Below are positions 29,601 to 35,498 of a DNA stretch of 64,000 nt, one piece after another. The translations under genes and the position numbers were made by a program. Source of the DNA: Sthenelais limicola (Eukaryota > Annelida > Polychaeta > Phyllodocida > Sigalionidae); the NCBI GenBank assembly GCA_942159475.1, contig OW804094.1:21495067-21559066 (forward strand), read 5' to 3'. The first letter of the stretch is position 1, and every line of letters begins with the position of its first letter. Under the pieces are notes generated by a model. That model searched no databases, was not told the origin of the DNA, and was given only the letters and a program-made list of their open reading frames with translations.

Positions 29601-32600
29601 AATATATTAATTTTAGGAGTGTCTAGTCCTTGTGGTTGTATGAATACATATACCAAATTTCAAGACTGTTCATTAATTATATCAGTGCGTTTCTTAGTTC
29701 ATCTCATTGAGTATATTTAGCTACTTTACTGGTTATTATCTACCCAGATATGTTACAAACGTTTTTTTCAAAAATAAAAATATCTAACTGAAAAGATAAA
29801 AGTACTTATTAGATGTCCTTAATGTTTATATTCATTGGAATCACCTTGATCTCCTCTTTTCAATTATGGTGATATCTCAAAATCCATATTTTGCGACTTA
29901 TGACTCATTTTCCTGAAACGGATCACATAATGTACTACGAACATCATGAACTTTAAACAACGCGAACAAAGAACAATATGATCACAATCACAGTAACTAT
30001 AAACAATGCGAACAAAGAACAATATATGACCACAGTCACTCCGGAACCAACATCTGAAGGACTAATTAATATTTTTACCACATCTGTCTTCATCAAGGTT
30101 TAAATATGAACACCAAAAACTATAGTTCCACAATAGGAGCAACTCGTATGAATTGTCACAGAAGTTTATTTGTAGCATCAATTAATTCCATTTTCATTTC
30201 AAGAGAACCCTGGAAGATCTATTTGTAGAAGTGGATGGCCCGATTTTGTATGCTATGTGTCTGAATAAAAGTTGTTAATAATAATAATAATAAACATTGA
30301 AACTACTCCCAATAGTATTTTTAGAAACATCTAAGCACGAATAATAAGGCGTTACTTCAGCCATAGTACAAGTACCATTTTAGAGAAAATTTCTATTAGA
30401 TGTAGTCGCATTTATGATATATTATATATATATCTTTTTAATACTTTTATTGACAAAATTCACATTCGTGATACGTTTCATTTGTGGATATATGGTATTT
30501 ACGATTTGATATCTAGACACCTTATGTTTTTTTGTTTATTTCACCTTATGTACACAGCTGCAACAAAATGTGTTATTGGTATTTTGTCTATATTCGGATG
30601 GCAGTAAACTGCAAGCTAAAAAGCAGGTATTCCAATGGTTGCCCTAGAATACACTAATAATATCACAATAAGAACAGTCAGACAGTACGTTATATGAGAT
30701 AGCTATAATGCTCGTTTATTTTATTGTGGAACCACAATAAAATTAGTTGTGACAACATGTGGACGACATCTATAGCAGAGCGCCTGCACTTACTCTGAAC
30801 TTCCTCCTATAGTAATGCTACAAGGAAAAGGCAGCGTTAAAATCCACTTTCTTTCCATCTATAATCACAATCAGAGCCTGGAAACATGCGGGAGTTATCT
30901 ATAATCTGTGGACTGATCTCAACATTTTAAGATTCCATTTTTATGTCCTTTGGAATAAATTAGGTGAAAACATTTGTCTCCATCTTTTGGGTAATTATTT
31001 TAAAGATAGAAGTAATTAAAATTGTATTCAAATACAAAATTATAGTTTAATCGACATTATCCGTCTCGATCGATTTACTATTGGCTTGGTATGGAGTTTT
31101 TGCAAATCAGTTGGTCCCAGAAAAAATTCTAACTTGAGACAAATATGTCATGAAGATTACATTACTATTAGTCAAAGTTGCTAGCGCACCCCCGAAAAAA
31201 ATGACAAAAATGGAAATTTGGCTTTGATAAGAAAGCAACAACACATGTATAATTATATGAAACAAAATATAACAATTTTTTTTTCACCATTTCCAATATC
31301 AAAATTTTCAGGTAATGATAAAAGAATCGAGAACAAAAATCATTCCGTTCATTTTGTTCCATCATTAAACTAATTAATTGTAAAGAGACTGAGGTTTATT
31401 ATATAACTAGTCGGAAAATTGTTCTGCTAGGTGAAGAAAGTATGTATAAGCAATTAAAGCTTATCGATACTAGAATAATTAGACCTGATGAATTAAATAT
31501 ATCATGTAGCATTATAATGTCAACGAAAATTAAAGTTAAATTATGTGGTAGAAAATGTTTTGTACTTGGCAAATGAGAATTATCGCATGTGATGTGAAAC
31601 TAAGAAAAAAAATAGTTGCTAGGTTTAGACCCTGCACACACACAGCCGAATAACCTCCCGATTTCCCCCCGATTTAAGTCTCCCCATAAATCCTATGATT
31701 TCATTTCAAGTCCTGGTTTATGTTTTTGAAATGACATCAACCAGGGTTGGAAATGAAATCCTAGGATTCATTGGAAGACCAAAATCGGAGCGCAATCGGG
31801 AGGCAAATCGGCTGTGTGTGTACAGGGCTTTAGCTGGGAATAATGTAGCTTCAAGTGGCGACTCACTTCTTTTGGATGAGGTATAAATCGCTGCTGCACT
31901 CAATGTTCCACACGCCCAGCTCTTTCTCTGTGGTGATGCACACTTGCCGCCAGTTGGCCGGGTTAAAGGACACGGACGTGGGAATCTCATGACTCACGTC
32001 AGCCTGACACAGCCTGACGCCAGTTGTATATTTCCTGCAATAAACCAGCAGAAAGTGGCTGAGAATTTTACCAGAATAGGAGACATTGCATGTTTCATTG
32101 CATATGTATGTTACAGTATTATAAAACCAGCAGAAGTTGGCTGAGAATTTTACCAGAATAGGAGACATTGCATGTATCATTCCAAATGTCTGTTACAGTG
32201 TTATAAAACCAGCAGAAGTTGGCTGAGAAATTTACCAGAATAGGAGACATTGCATGTATCATTCCAAATGTCTGTTACAGTGTTATAAAACCAGCAGAAG
32301 TTGGCTGAGAAATTTACCAAAATAGGAGACATTGCATGTCTCATTGCACATGTCTGTTACAGTTTTATAAAACGAGCAGAAGTTGGCTGAAAATTTTACC
32401 AGAATAGTAGACATTGCATGTTTCATTGCATATGTCTGTTACAGTTTTATAAAACGAGCAGAAGTTGGCTGAGAAGTTTACCAGAATAGGAGACATTGCA
32501 TGTTTCATTGCATATGTCTGTTACAGTGTTATAAAACCAGCAGAAGTTGGCTGAGAAATTTACCAAAATAGGAGTGAGTGAGTGAGTGAGATTGGTTGCT

Positions 32601-34737
32601 TTACGCCCTTATCAACACTTTGAAGGTTATATCAAGGGCGGGAGAGCAGAGAGGGAGGCAGTTTAGGATCATACCCAGGAAATAGAGATAGGAGACATTG
32701 CATGTCTCATTGCACATGTCTGTTAGAGTGTATGCTGTATTTTTAAATCTAATTATATTATCTAACTCATAAATTCCTTCCAATGATCCACGTCAATCGA
32801 AGTTTTTATATATTTAAAGTACTCAAATATGATAAGGAAGTACTGGACCTTTGTTCATTATAGAGAAATAAATGATTCAAGCAATTTTATCTGTGAATAT
32901 AGTGTAGAAAATAGACTATAGTTCTCTTGGGTCGGGGGCAAGACCAAGGGCAACTCTACAGGTGGAGGTGGCGGGACCTGAGCTGTTCTCACCATATGAT
33001 GACTTGGTATTCCGGAACTCCGGAGATTGTGGCCAAATATTCGCAGGTGGAGAAGACCAGTGAAATGTACTCCAGTGAAGCTCCTCCTACAATAGAACAT
33101 GTGAGCAGCTGATTAATAACACAAATATATTTCAAAAGATAGATTAACTATTGACAAATGGTATTCTAAATTTGGATCTTATATATCTATTATTATTATA
33201 AATAATAATAATAATAAATTTTTATTTCCATAAGCCATTAACAAAGGTAAATATAAGTGGGGAATCGAGGTTGAATGTAAAAAATGGAAAAAGGAGTATT
33301 ATCTGTAAATACCCCTGAATTATTCTGACATTCCGATCTGGATAACTTAATATATCTAAATTGCAGTAAACACGTAATATAAATGAAAAAGAATATATAG
33401 ATCTATGTAAGGTAGCATTTGCAGTACGTGTCCTGATTGAAAAAAAAACCATTTATTTATCAATTTCCCACATAAAGTTATTCAAGTTACTAACCTTCCA
33501 ATACGTGCACCAAAGACAACGATGGATATTCATAGACATAGATTTTGGGGTCAAGACCAAGATCACTGAAAGCGACAATTTTATTCATGGGATGAACTGA
33601 AATGGCGCCGATGCCATCGCCTGGCGAGGGCAGGATTTGTTCTTCACCTCCTGCCTTCACAAATTTTAAGTTATTTCCACACTTATAGCAGATGGTGTCG
33701 CGAGTGATGTAGTCTGCTCGCCCGCCTTCATACCCCTGGGCCCAGCTGAAATAGAAAACAGTAAAATTTCAATGTGTCTTCCCTTGTGGCTTTTCACAGT
33801 TTATTTTTAACCCACGTCTCAAGAAAGAATTTAATTGCTGGATATAATTATGTGATATTTCTTCATTATAGTATATAGTAGCCTACTCGCCCACCCAACC
33901 TACCAATACCATGGCATGTGAATGCCCAGTTGCCAATTTGTTATTTTTATTTTTAAAAATTCTATAGATCTACCGGTAAAATGACAAAACCCAATGTCCT
34001 GTTAATTATATGGGGGAGATAAAAAAAGAAGTCCTCCAAAATATTATCAACATCAATATTTATTATAAGAACATGGCAATTAAGAGAAAGAGTTCATAGA
34101 CAGGGGAATAAAGGGGTTGACACTTTTGATGTGAGCAGGTAATAAATAGGCTTAATAAATACTAGGTCTAGGTATATTTATAATAACATATATGTCTATG
34201 ATATCCATCAGTATCAGATTGTATGATTGGGCCACTTGAGGGGGTTAAACGTTGAGGGTTTCAGGTAATAATTATAAATAAATTTTTATTTCCATGTAGG
34301 CCTACCGTAACATTTACAATAGTTGTCATACATTAACAATGTCAATGATTGTGTCAATGAAATCAATATCTAGGCCTAGCCTAGAAGAAAGAACGAAACA
34401 AGAAAATTGTGGAAATAGGATAGAAATAGATATATGAGGGCTGTTTAACCGTTTTCTCATCGTATCACGATGTACTCAGAGCACAGCCTTTCTCTGGAGC
34501 GATATCTAAGTTCAACGTTGTGGACAACACTGTGATTGTCCAGATTGTCTGCGTCGGTCAGTTATCGGTGTACACAACTACAACTTCAAGTGAACTGAAG
34601 ACGTGGACCACAATACGGAAAGGTGGCGGATCGAGGAAACATGCCTGGTATTTTGAACATGATCGATTTATCAAGACACTAGTGCTTTTAAAAAGGACGT
34701 GTACTTACGACAATTCTAGAGTCCCAACCGTATCCAT
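1..34737 (-). CDS. CFAP43: CFAP43 (WDR96-like), 26 exons seen, 3' end off the left edge
   Basis: Axonemal protein of motile cilia and flagella; in known orthologues it works with CFAP44 in the tether of the inner dynein arms. Exons (minus strand, 5' to 3'): 34737-34709, 33745-33495, 33086-32993, 32034-31867, 28553-28423, 25817-25696, 25015-24895, 21067-20838, 18925-18728, 18256-18108, 17894-17791, 17304-17158, 16806-16625, 15221-15078, 14302-14175, 12235-12073, 11402-11334, 10607-10491, 8764-8687, 7818-7693, 7304-7200, 6095-5979, 5796-5749, 4464-4399, 2624-2516, 14-1. Every junction is GT-AG and phases agree throughout, giving 3210 nt = 1070 codons with no stop. The first ~730 residues are WD-repeat-like beta-propeller sequence (for example SFNPANWRQVC and VWLPTGDIIVGC, matching the family); the rest is charged helical/coiled-coil sequence. 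Human CFAP43 is about 1665 aa, so the C-terminal third is missing here. Confidence 0.95.
293..496. mobile_element. Foldback-D copy 1
   Basis: Almost perfect palindrome: AAGGCTGACGCACACATGGC at one end and its complement at the other, with GGGTCTCC/GGAGACCC inside. ORFs across it are artefacts. Confidence 0.85.
1278..2368. mobile_element. Non-autonomous DNA transposon, CAGTGTTCCC ends
   Basis: Inverted ends CAGTGTTCCCGAAAA and TTTTCGGGAACACTG, flanked by a 6-bp TATCTA duplication (1272-1277 and 2369-2374). Subterminal regions carry clusters of the motif GACGTCGGC/GCCGACGTC. No transposase. The end sequence resembles hAT elements but the duplication is 6 rather than 8 bp. Confidence 0.75.
2516..2624 (-). 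CDS. CFAP43: CFAP43 exon 25
   Basis: 109 nt, phase 0 to 1. Encodes LKLTEIQTVLKAEDELNETE and EQPSTRGSLG, an acidic linker resembling the Glu-rich stretch before the C-terminal coiled coil of orthologues. Acceptor TTGTTTAG, donor GTATGA. Confidence 0.8.
3008..3670. mobile_element. Inverted-repeat element (TAACTCCACTGG ends) carrying a nested TG-B
   Basis: Ends TAACTCCACTGG and CCAGTGGAGTTA, with GCGAC/GTCGC repeats inside. TG-B copy 1 splits it. Confidence 0.65.
3198..3565 (+). mobile_element. TG-B element copy 1, nested in another foldback
   Basis: Ends TGTGATGTGTTTTAGG and CCTGAAACACATCACA, TA duplication; inner GAGTCATAAGTCGCAAA near each end. Sits inside the inverted-repeat element 3008-3670. 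Confidence 0.85.
4399..4464 (-). CDS. CFAP43: CFAP43 exon 24 (probable)
   Basis: 66 nt, phase 0-0. Encodes AHIRHQLQKKYLPVEANAAG plus TE. The acceptor (CATATAAG) has only a modest pyrimidine tract and the donor is GTATCC, so this is the least certain exon. It keeps frame whether included or skipped. Confidence 0.6.
4913..5316 (-). mobile_element. TG-B element copy 2
   Basis: Ends TGTGATGTGTTTCAGG and CCTAAAACGGATCACA; AA duplication. Confidence 0.85.
5420..5577. mobile_element. Foldback with TCCACTGGTGC ends
   Basis: Ends TCCACTGGTGCGATAT and ATATCGCATGTACCAGTGGA with palindromic ATATCGCATG/CATGCGATAT motifs. About 158 bp. Confidence 0.7.
5749..5796 (-). CDS. CFAP43: CFAP43 exon 23
   Basis: 48 nt, phase 0-0. 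Encodes ARREFAETYQKPNATA. Acceptor AATTTCAG, donor GTAAGT. Confidence 0.85.
5979..6095 (-). CDS. CFAP43: CFAP43 exon 22
   Basis: 117 nt, phase 0-0. Encodes VHNYPMKPRSQTELKKLEIV and RRELDLADLA; orthologues have 'VxNYPLREKSRTELEE'. Confidence 0.95.
6543..6601. repeat. Homopolymer cluster (A, T, G runs)
   Basis: Runs of A, T and about 20 G in 60 bp, in a CFAP43 intron. Likely error-prone in assembly. Confidence 0.9.
6757..7162 (+). mobile_element. TG-B element copy 3
   Basis: Ends TGTGATGTGTTTCAGG and CCTGGAACACATCCCA; AA duplication. Confidence 0.85.
7200..7304 (-). CDS. CFAP43: CFAP43 exon 21
   Basis: 105 nt, phase 0-0. Encodes MYLADLIKKECWDGMDVKGR, containing the family hallmark IKKECWDxMxVKGR. 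Its donor is about 40 bp from the end of TG-B copy 3. Confidence 0.96.
7693..7818 (-). CDS. CFAP43: CFAP43 exon 20
   Basis: 126 nt, phase 0-0. Encodes DVPEIEKLARHEFDLDVEEQ, a motif like the conserved LPxLExLxRQEFxLDxDE segment of the family, then ARLHAEAEAEVAR. Confidence 0.94.
7974..8210 (-). mobile_element. TG-A element copy 1
   Basis: 237 bp, ends TGGGTCAGATTTT and TCTGACCCA, flanked by TA. Minus orientation (GCAGCT... side first). Confidence 0.85.
8450..8571. repeat. Three tandem copies of a 41-bp unit
   Basis: Unit starts CAAACGAACCAGCGGGTCAC and ends TGGGGATCTG; copies appear identical. Confidence 0.9.
8687..8764 (-). CDS. CFAP43: CFAP43 exon 19
   Basis: 78 nt, phase 0-0. Encodes AIKEEDQEYAHIKKELRTEI plus RDMRRK, strongly helical and coiled-coil-like. 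Acceptor CTCTTTCAG. Confidence 0.92.
9144..9553 (-). mobile_element. TG-B element copy 4
   Basis: Ends TGTGATGTGTTTCAGG and CCTGAAACACATCACA. Confidence 0.85.
9569..9912 (+). repeat. Microsatellite-linked minisatellite element H, copy 1
   Basis: Starts with GTGAGTGAGTGA, then TTGCTTTACGCCCTTATCAA, a GGGCGGGAGAGC-like stretch, then three units of about 85 bp ending in ACTTTATGGTCTTACCCAGG. Non-coding. Confidence 0.75.
10050..10457 (+). mobile_element. TG-B element copy 5
   Basis: Ends TGTGATCCGTTTTAGG and TCTGGAACATCACA; TA duplication. Confidence 0.85.
10491..10607 (-). CDS. CFAP43: CFAP43 exon 18
   Basis: 117 nt, phase 0-0. Encodes SEALDNAMDSDVIYSTPTPT and ATWLEDTELH. Acceptor TATTATCAG, donor GTGAGT. 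Confidence 0.9.
11334..11402 (-). CDS. CFAP43: CFAP43 exon 17, small acidic exon with internal repeat
   Basis: 69 nt, phase 0-0. Encodes 23 residues containing SPSGEEV then SPSGEEG, an almost exact 21-nt tandem duplication. Acceptor GTTTTAG, donor GTAAGA. A phase-0 exon of this kind could be skipped without frameshift. Confidence 0.75.
12073..12235 (-). CDS. CFAP43: CFAP43 exon 16
   Basis: 163 nt. Encodes AQQKVKSAVEAMRAKQTSLL and then STRPLSEAEFKEK; the switch from propeller to charged helical sequence occurs here. Confidence 0.92.
12236..14174. other. CFAP43 intron without recognisable elements
   Basis: AT-rich unique-looking sequence. I see no exon, repeat family member or RNA gene here. 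Confidence 0.5.
14175..14302 (-). CDS. CFAP43: CFAP43 exon 15
   Basis: 128 nt. Encodes GGAISCTFSADGSRMLTCGK and DGVLTSFAWK, the last clear propeller blade. Confidence 0.94.
14815..15052 (+). mobile_element. TG-A element copy 2
   Basis: Ends TGGGACAGATTTTCAG and CTGAAAATCTGACCCA; TA target duplication. Confidence 0.85.
15078..15221 (-). CDS. CFAP43: CFAP43 exon 14
   Basis: 144 nt, phase 0-0. Encodes GGYAKLSPHGKWMASFGADG, a WD-type strand set. A TG-A element (14815-15052) ends 25 bp from the donor. Confidence 0.93.
15222..16624. other. CFAP43 intron without recognisable elements
   Basis: AT-rich with short A/G runs near 15640-15710; nothing else seen. Confidence 0.5.
16625..16806 (-). CDS. 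CFAP43: CFAP43 exon 13
   Basis: 182 nt. Encodes MNLKFTGSVFGCCLGPENTI and SASTKQLQKFYLP. Acceptor TTTGTAG, donor GTATTG (weak). Confidence 0.93.
17158..17304 (-). CDS. CFAP43: CFAP43 exon 12
   Basis: 147 nt. Encodes EEGQKLTAVCASTSTTKSRN and NKLVYFQLPFNVDT. Acceptor CCCCTCAG, donor GTAAGC. Confidence 0.94.
17791..17894 (-). CDS. CFAP43: CFAP43 exon 11
   Basis: 104 nt. Encodes FNFNGRFLFSGSDDGHLFVL and DGRPSKNFAPLGHV, matching the family 'VGTAEGNVFILDARPSKSFQVLG'. Confidence 0.96.
18108..18256 (-). CDS. CFAP43: CFAP43 exon 10
   Basis: 149 nt. Encodes MAVVGTASGYLYFVDLTN and EEPRVVHRLRMHQGPVKHL; the family has 'AAVGTEDGSVYFISV...PQVVHK'. Confidence 0.95.
18728..18925 (-). CDS. CFAP43: CFAP43 exon 9
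   Basis: 198 nt, phase 0-0. Encodes GTINIYEPVNGGQMSTLFDI and CVTVREDGELQIWNMNSGKP, a clear WD blade. A 1.5-kb minisatellite begins about 40-60 bp upstream of its acceptor. Confidence 0.95.
18985..20522. repeat. 1.5-kb minisatellite in a CFAP43 intron
   Basis: Some 60 or more units of about 22 bp built from CTTTCCATATACTACTAGCA with variants (ACAC/AATG ends, CTCCTATACTACTAG insertions). Occupies nearly the whole intron between exons 8 and 9. No spacers of unique sequence, so not a CRISPR. Confidence 0.95.
20838..21067 (-). CDS. CFAP43: CFAP43 exon 8
   Basis: 230 nt. Encodes HKEGLYAAGEDGILRLLEL and NPVTAMCWNGPHSQLTLGS, a propeller blade. The acceptor was chosen by phase: TTGAAG|CA completes the GAC G|CA junction, whereas the nearby GTCAG acceptor breaks frame. 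Confidence 0.9.
21192..21393. mobile_element. Foldback with GGCAGTAATCCACTGG ends
   Basis: Ends GGCAGTAATCCACTGGTGC and GTGCCAGTGGCAAATATACTGCC (imperfect). Related to the 5420 copy. Inside the CFAP43 intron that hosts the nested gene. Confidence 0.65.
22354..23704 (-). CDS. Candidate two-exon gene nested in a CFAP43 intron, function unknown
   Basis: Exon 1 is 23704-23635 and exon 2 is 22772-22354, giving a predicted 162-aa protein. The ATG at 23704 has an excellent context (GTAACCATGG). Exon 1 encodes MAQDSVGQESPAKKGGILKK plus KDT; the donor GTAGGT is in phase with the acceptor TATGGTAG. Exon 2 encodes an acidic stretch (LELSEDEEYSPSRTW), a basic Ser/Lys/Arg stretch (KFAKTRSKSKLVSS), a Gly/Thr/Ser-rich stretch, and an end reading DLTSEDQLIREIQTANSKIT before the stop. 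No transmembrane segment or domain was recognised. It cannot be a CFAP43 exon: exons 7 and 8 join in frame without it. The acceptor's pyrimidine tract is poor. If exon 1 is not spliced, it runs into a hydrophobic tail (WLGGLLLVVLACC) and stops at about 23546. Confidence 0.45.
23423..23528. mobile_element. Small MITE, CCTAGTCCAC ends
   Basis: Ends GGGCCTAGTCCACTAAGGCG and CTTGGTGGACTAGGGC, with GATTCTC/GAGAATC inside; 106 bp, in the intron of the candidate nested gene. Confidence 0.65.
24352..24559. mobile_element. Foldback-D copy 2
   Basis: Ends TAGACCCTGTCCACACACAG and CTGTGTGTGGGCAGGGTCTTA; same core as copy 1. Confidence 0.85.
24895..25015 (-). CDS. CFAP43: CFAP43 exon 7
   Basis: 121 nt. 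Encodes VDGEFYTVKLLCNPGLARQQ and a short hydrophilic run. Acceptor CAG at 25016. The next intron (21068-24894) hosts the candidate nested gene. Confidence 0.93.
25038..25275 (-). mobile_element. TG-A element copy 3
   Basis: Ends TGGATCAGATTTTCAG and CTGAAAATCTGACCCA; 22 bp upstream of the CFAP43 exon 7 acceptor. No clear target duplication. Confidence 0.8.
25696..25817 (-). CDS. CFAP43: CFAP43 exon 6
   Basis: 122 nt. Encodes SHVWLPTGDIIVGCTGGQVL, matching the family motif 'CWTPTSDLYIGCEEGHLL'. Acceptor TATACAG, donor GTAAGA. Confidence 0.94.
25863..26061. mobile_element. Foldback-D copy 3
   Basis: Begins AAACCCTGCACACACACAGC; palindromic with CCGATT/AATCGG motifs. Lies 46 bp upstream of CFAP43 exon 6. 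Confidence 0.8.
26587..26616. repeat. Poly-T run of about 26
   Basis: Flanked by similar sequence (CAAGGATAT on each side), in a CFAP43 intron; may be the A-tail of an old retroinsertion on the minus strand. Confidence 0.6.
27265..27449. mobile_element. MITE with CAGTCTAGGCTCAGAG ends
   Basis: Ends CAGTCTAGGCTCAGAG and CTCTGAACCTAGACTG; GGACGCCTACTCC/TAGGCGTCC palindrome inside. Confidence 0.7.
27838..28423 (-). mobile_element. LINE (non-LTR retrotransposon) 3' fragment, RT thumb and C-terminal region
   Basis: Translates as NLKYDIQVRSTHKNVSHKMY, LLRIYKVFMLPLLDYGDVIY, LQILQNKCLKIALKVPK, matching the end of reverse transcriptase (VxxKLYLLRRI...Y..ILPLLDYG...LQNRAxRI). It then continues in the same frame past a TGA (28077-28079) to PVLFSNRPNIVAYDQSVQRK and WNNLDVDTRNI before TAA at 27838. 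The 5' end is truncated at exon 5 of CFAP43 and the stop shows decay. Confidence 0.8.
28423..28553 (-). CDS. CFAP43: CFAP43 exon 5
   Basis: 131 nt. Encodes KIKLPAIDVEEADNEARDIP and a basic/hydrophilic stretch ending GVK+G. The donor (GTTGGT) falls at the first bases of a 5'-truncated LINE fragment, so the splice site may be LINE-derived. Confidence 0.85.
28754..28850 (+). repeat. Possible tRNA-derived SINE remnant
   Basis: TAGCGCAGTGGTCTAA resembles an RNA polymerase III A box and GGGTTCCAACCC a B box about 75 bp later. The spacing is long and the cloverleaf does not fold well. Confidence 0.35.
29516..29927 (-). mobile_element. TG-B element copy 6
   Basis: Ends TGTGATGTGTTTCAGG and CCTGAAACGGATCACA; TA duplication. 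Confidence 0.85.
29928..31623. other. CFAP43 intron segment, no recognisable gene
   Basis: Contains a short repeated CAATGCGAACAAAGAACAAT motif (about 29958-30025) and AT-rich sequence; no further family member recognised. Confidence 0.45.
31624..31832. mobile_element. Foldback-D copy 4
   Basis: Begins TTAGACCCTGCACACACACA; palindromic, ends TGTGTACAGGGCTTTA. Located 34 bp from the donor of CFAP43 exon 4. Confidence 0.85.
31867..32034 (-). CDS. CFAP43: CFAP43 exon 4
   Basis: 168 nt. Encodes SVSFNPANWRQVCITTEKEL and GVWNIE, a highly diagnostic CFAP43 segment. Its 3' splice site sits at the edge of an 82-bp minisatellite (32040-32575). Confidence 0.95.
32040..32575. repeat. 82-bp minisatellite beside CFAP43 exon 4
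   Basis: About 6.5 units starting ATAAAACCAGCAGAAGTTGG. On the minus strand each unit reads a pyrimidine-leaning stretch ending ACTGTAACAG. It begins 6 bp from the exon 4 acceptor. Confidence 0.9.
32574..32690 (+). repeat. Element H, copy 2 (short)
   Basis: GTGAGTGAGTGAG followed by TTGCTTTACGCCCTTATCAA and CCCAGGAAATAGAGATAGG. Inserted at the end of the 82-bp minisatellite. Confidence 0.75.
32993..33086 (-). CDS. CFAP43: CFAP43 exon 3
   Basis: 94 nt, phase 1 to 2. Encodes EYISLVFSTCEYLATISGVP and then EYQVIIW, a WD-type blade. Acceptor ATTGTAG, donor GTGAGA. Confidence 0.92.
33087..33494. other. CFAP43 intron 2, no element recognised
   Basis: AT-rich; an ATT/TAA run near 33190-33220 only. 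Confidence 0.5.
33495..33745 (-). CDS. CFAP43: CFAP43 exon 2
   Basis: 251 nt. Contains RDTICYKCGN and KIVAFSDLGLDPKIYVYEYP, the first propeller strands and close to the vertebrate family pattern (SNTICYPCGN...VAFSDR). Acceptor TTTCAG, donor GTTAGT. Confidence 0.93.
34709..34737 (-). CDS. CFAP43: CFAP43 exon 1 (start codon)
   Basis: Encodes MDTVGTLEL plus two bases of a Ser codon, then the donor GTAAGT. An ATG 42 bases upstream (34779) meets an in-frame stop after six codons, so 34737 is the start chosen. Joining to exon 2 gives ...LELSWAQGYEGG, which fits the family N-terminus. Confidence 0.85.
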
Positions 34738-35019
34738 ATTTGAAAGTGATTGAAAGAAATCAGACCAATATTGATGCCATGTATCCGACCCACATCAGCT
34801 AAACTTGGTCCTGTTGCTAAGTACGCTTCTCGTCACTTCTCACGTTCACGGCGAGACGTCGCGGGACTTGACGTTCAAGGTCAAGGTCAGTCAATGTCTG
34901 ATCACGTGATCACGTACAAGGCCGTAATGGCGGAATAGGCAAAGTTGGGTGACAACCGGTGTGGTCTTTTGGATTTTACATATATTTTATGCGACTATAC
35001 TTGAGGAAACGCCATCGAC
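34738..35019. promoter_or_regulatory. Divergent CFAP43/STARD7 promoter
   Basis: The two start codons face away from each other across 282 bp that is richer in G+C and CpG than its surroundings. Visible motifs: CCAAT at 34765-34769; GTTGCTA at 34813-34819, resembling a half RFX X-box, the usual control element of cilium genes; TCAAGGTCAAGGTCA at 34875-34889, two overlapping extended nuclear-receptor half-sites (ERR/NR5A type); the palindromic E-box ATCACGTGAT at 34901-34910; and GTAATGGCGGA at 34924-34934, like a YY1 site, a common initiator of TATA-less housekeeping promoters. No TATA box. Motif functions are inferred. Confidence 0.7.
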
Positions 35020-35498
35020 ATGGCTTCCAGAGGACTTTCGCAGGTTCCGAGGGAGGTAAAGCATAAAATTGCGTGCTTGAAAACGTGTCCCAATGGAATT
35101 ACCTATAAAACTTTCAGAAACATGTGCACGGGAAGGGAGTCCGTCATTGGTAACCAAAATTGGACTTGGTCTCAGACGTCAAAGTTAAAATTAGCTTGGC
35201 AACGATTTCAGTCGAGTCCTCAGGGATGCCAGATGAGATCTGTCTTTCACCAAGCGAATGACTACCTAAATGTGATTGCTTTGCTGTTTGCAAGGCAGTG
35301 TAATGCCATAGCCGCCCTGCGAATTCGTCGAGGTGCGCAGATCGCCAGTCTCTATTCGCGTCTCTACGACAAGCAGACGATAAAATATGTTGTTGAAAAA
35401 TGTCACCACAACTCCCAGAAAAAGTCCCTCACATTTCTACTCGGGGCTGTGATGTTTGCCTGGGATCAACAGAAGTTCAGTGAAAGTGAAATAAGAAC
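35020..35498 (+). CDS. STARD7: STARD7 exon 1
   Basis: 479 nt; start in good context (ATCGACATGGCT). Encodes the N-terminal region with a hydrophobic stretch [13 protein letters not shown] near its end, ahead of the START domain. Donor AC|GTAAGA. Confidence 0.93.
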
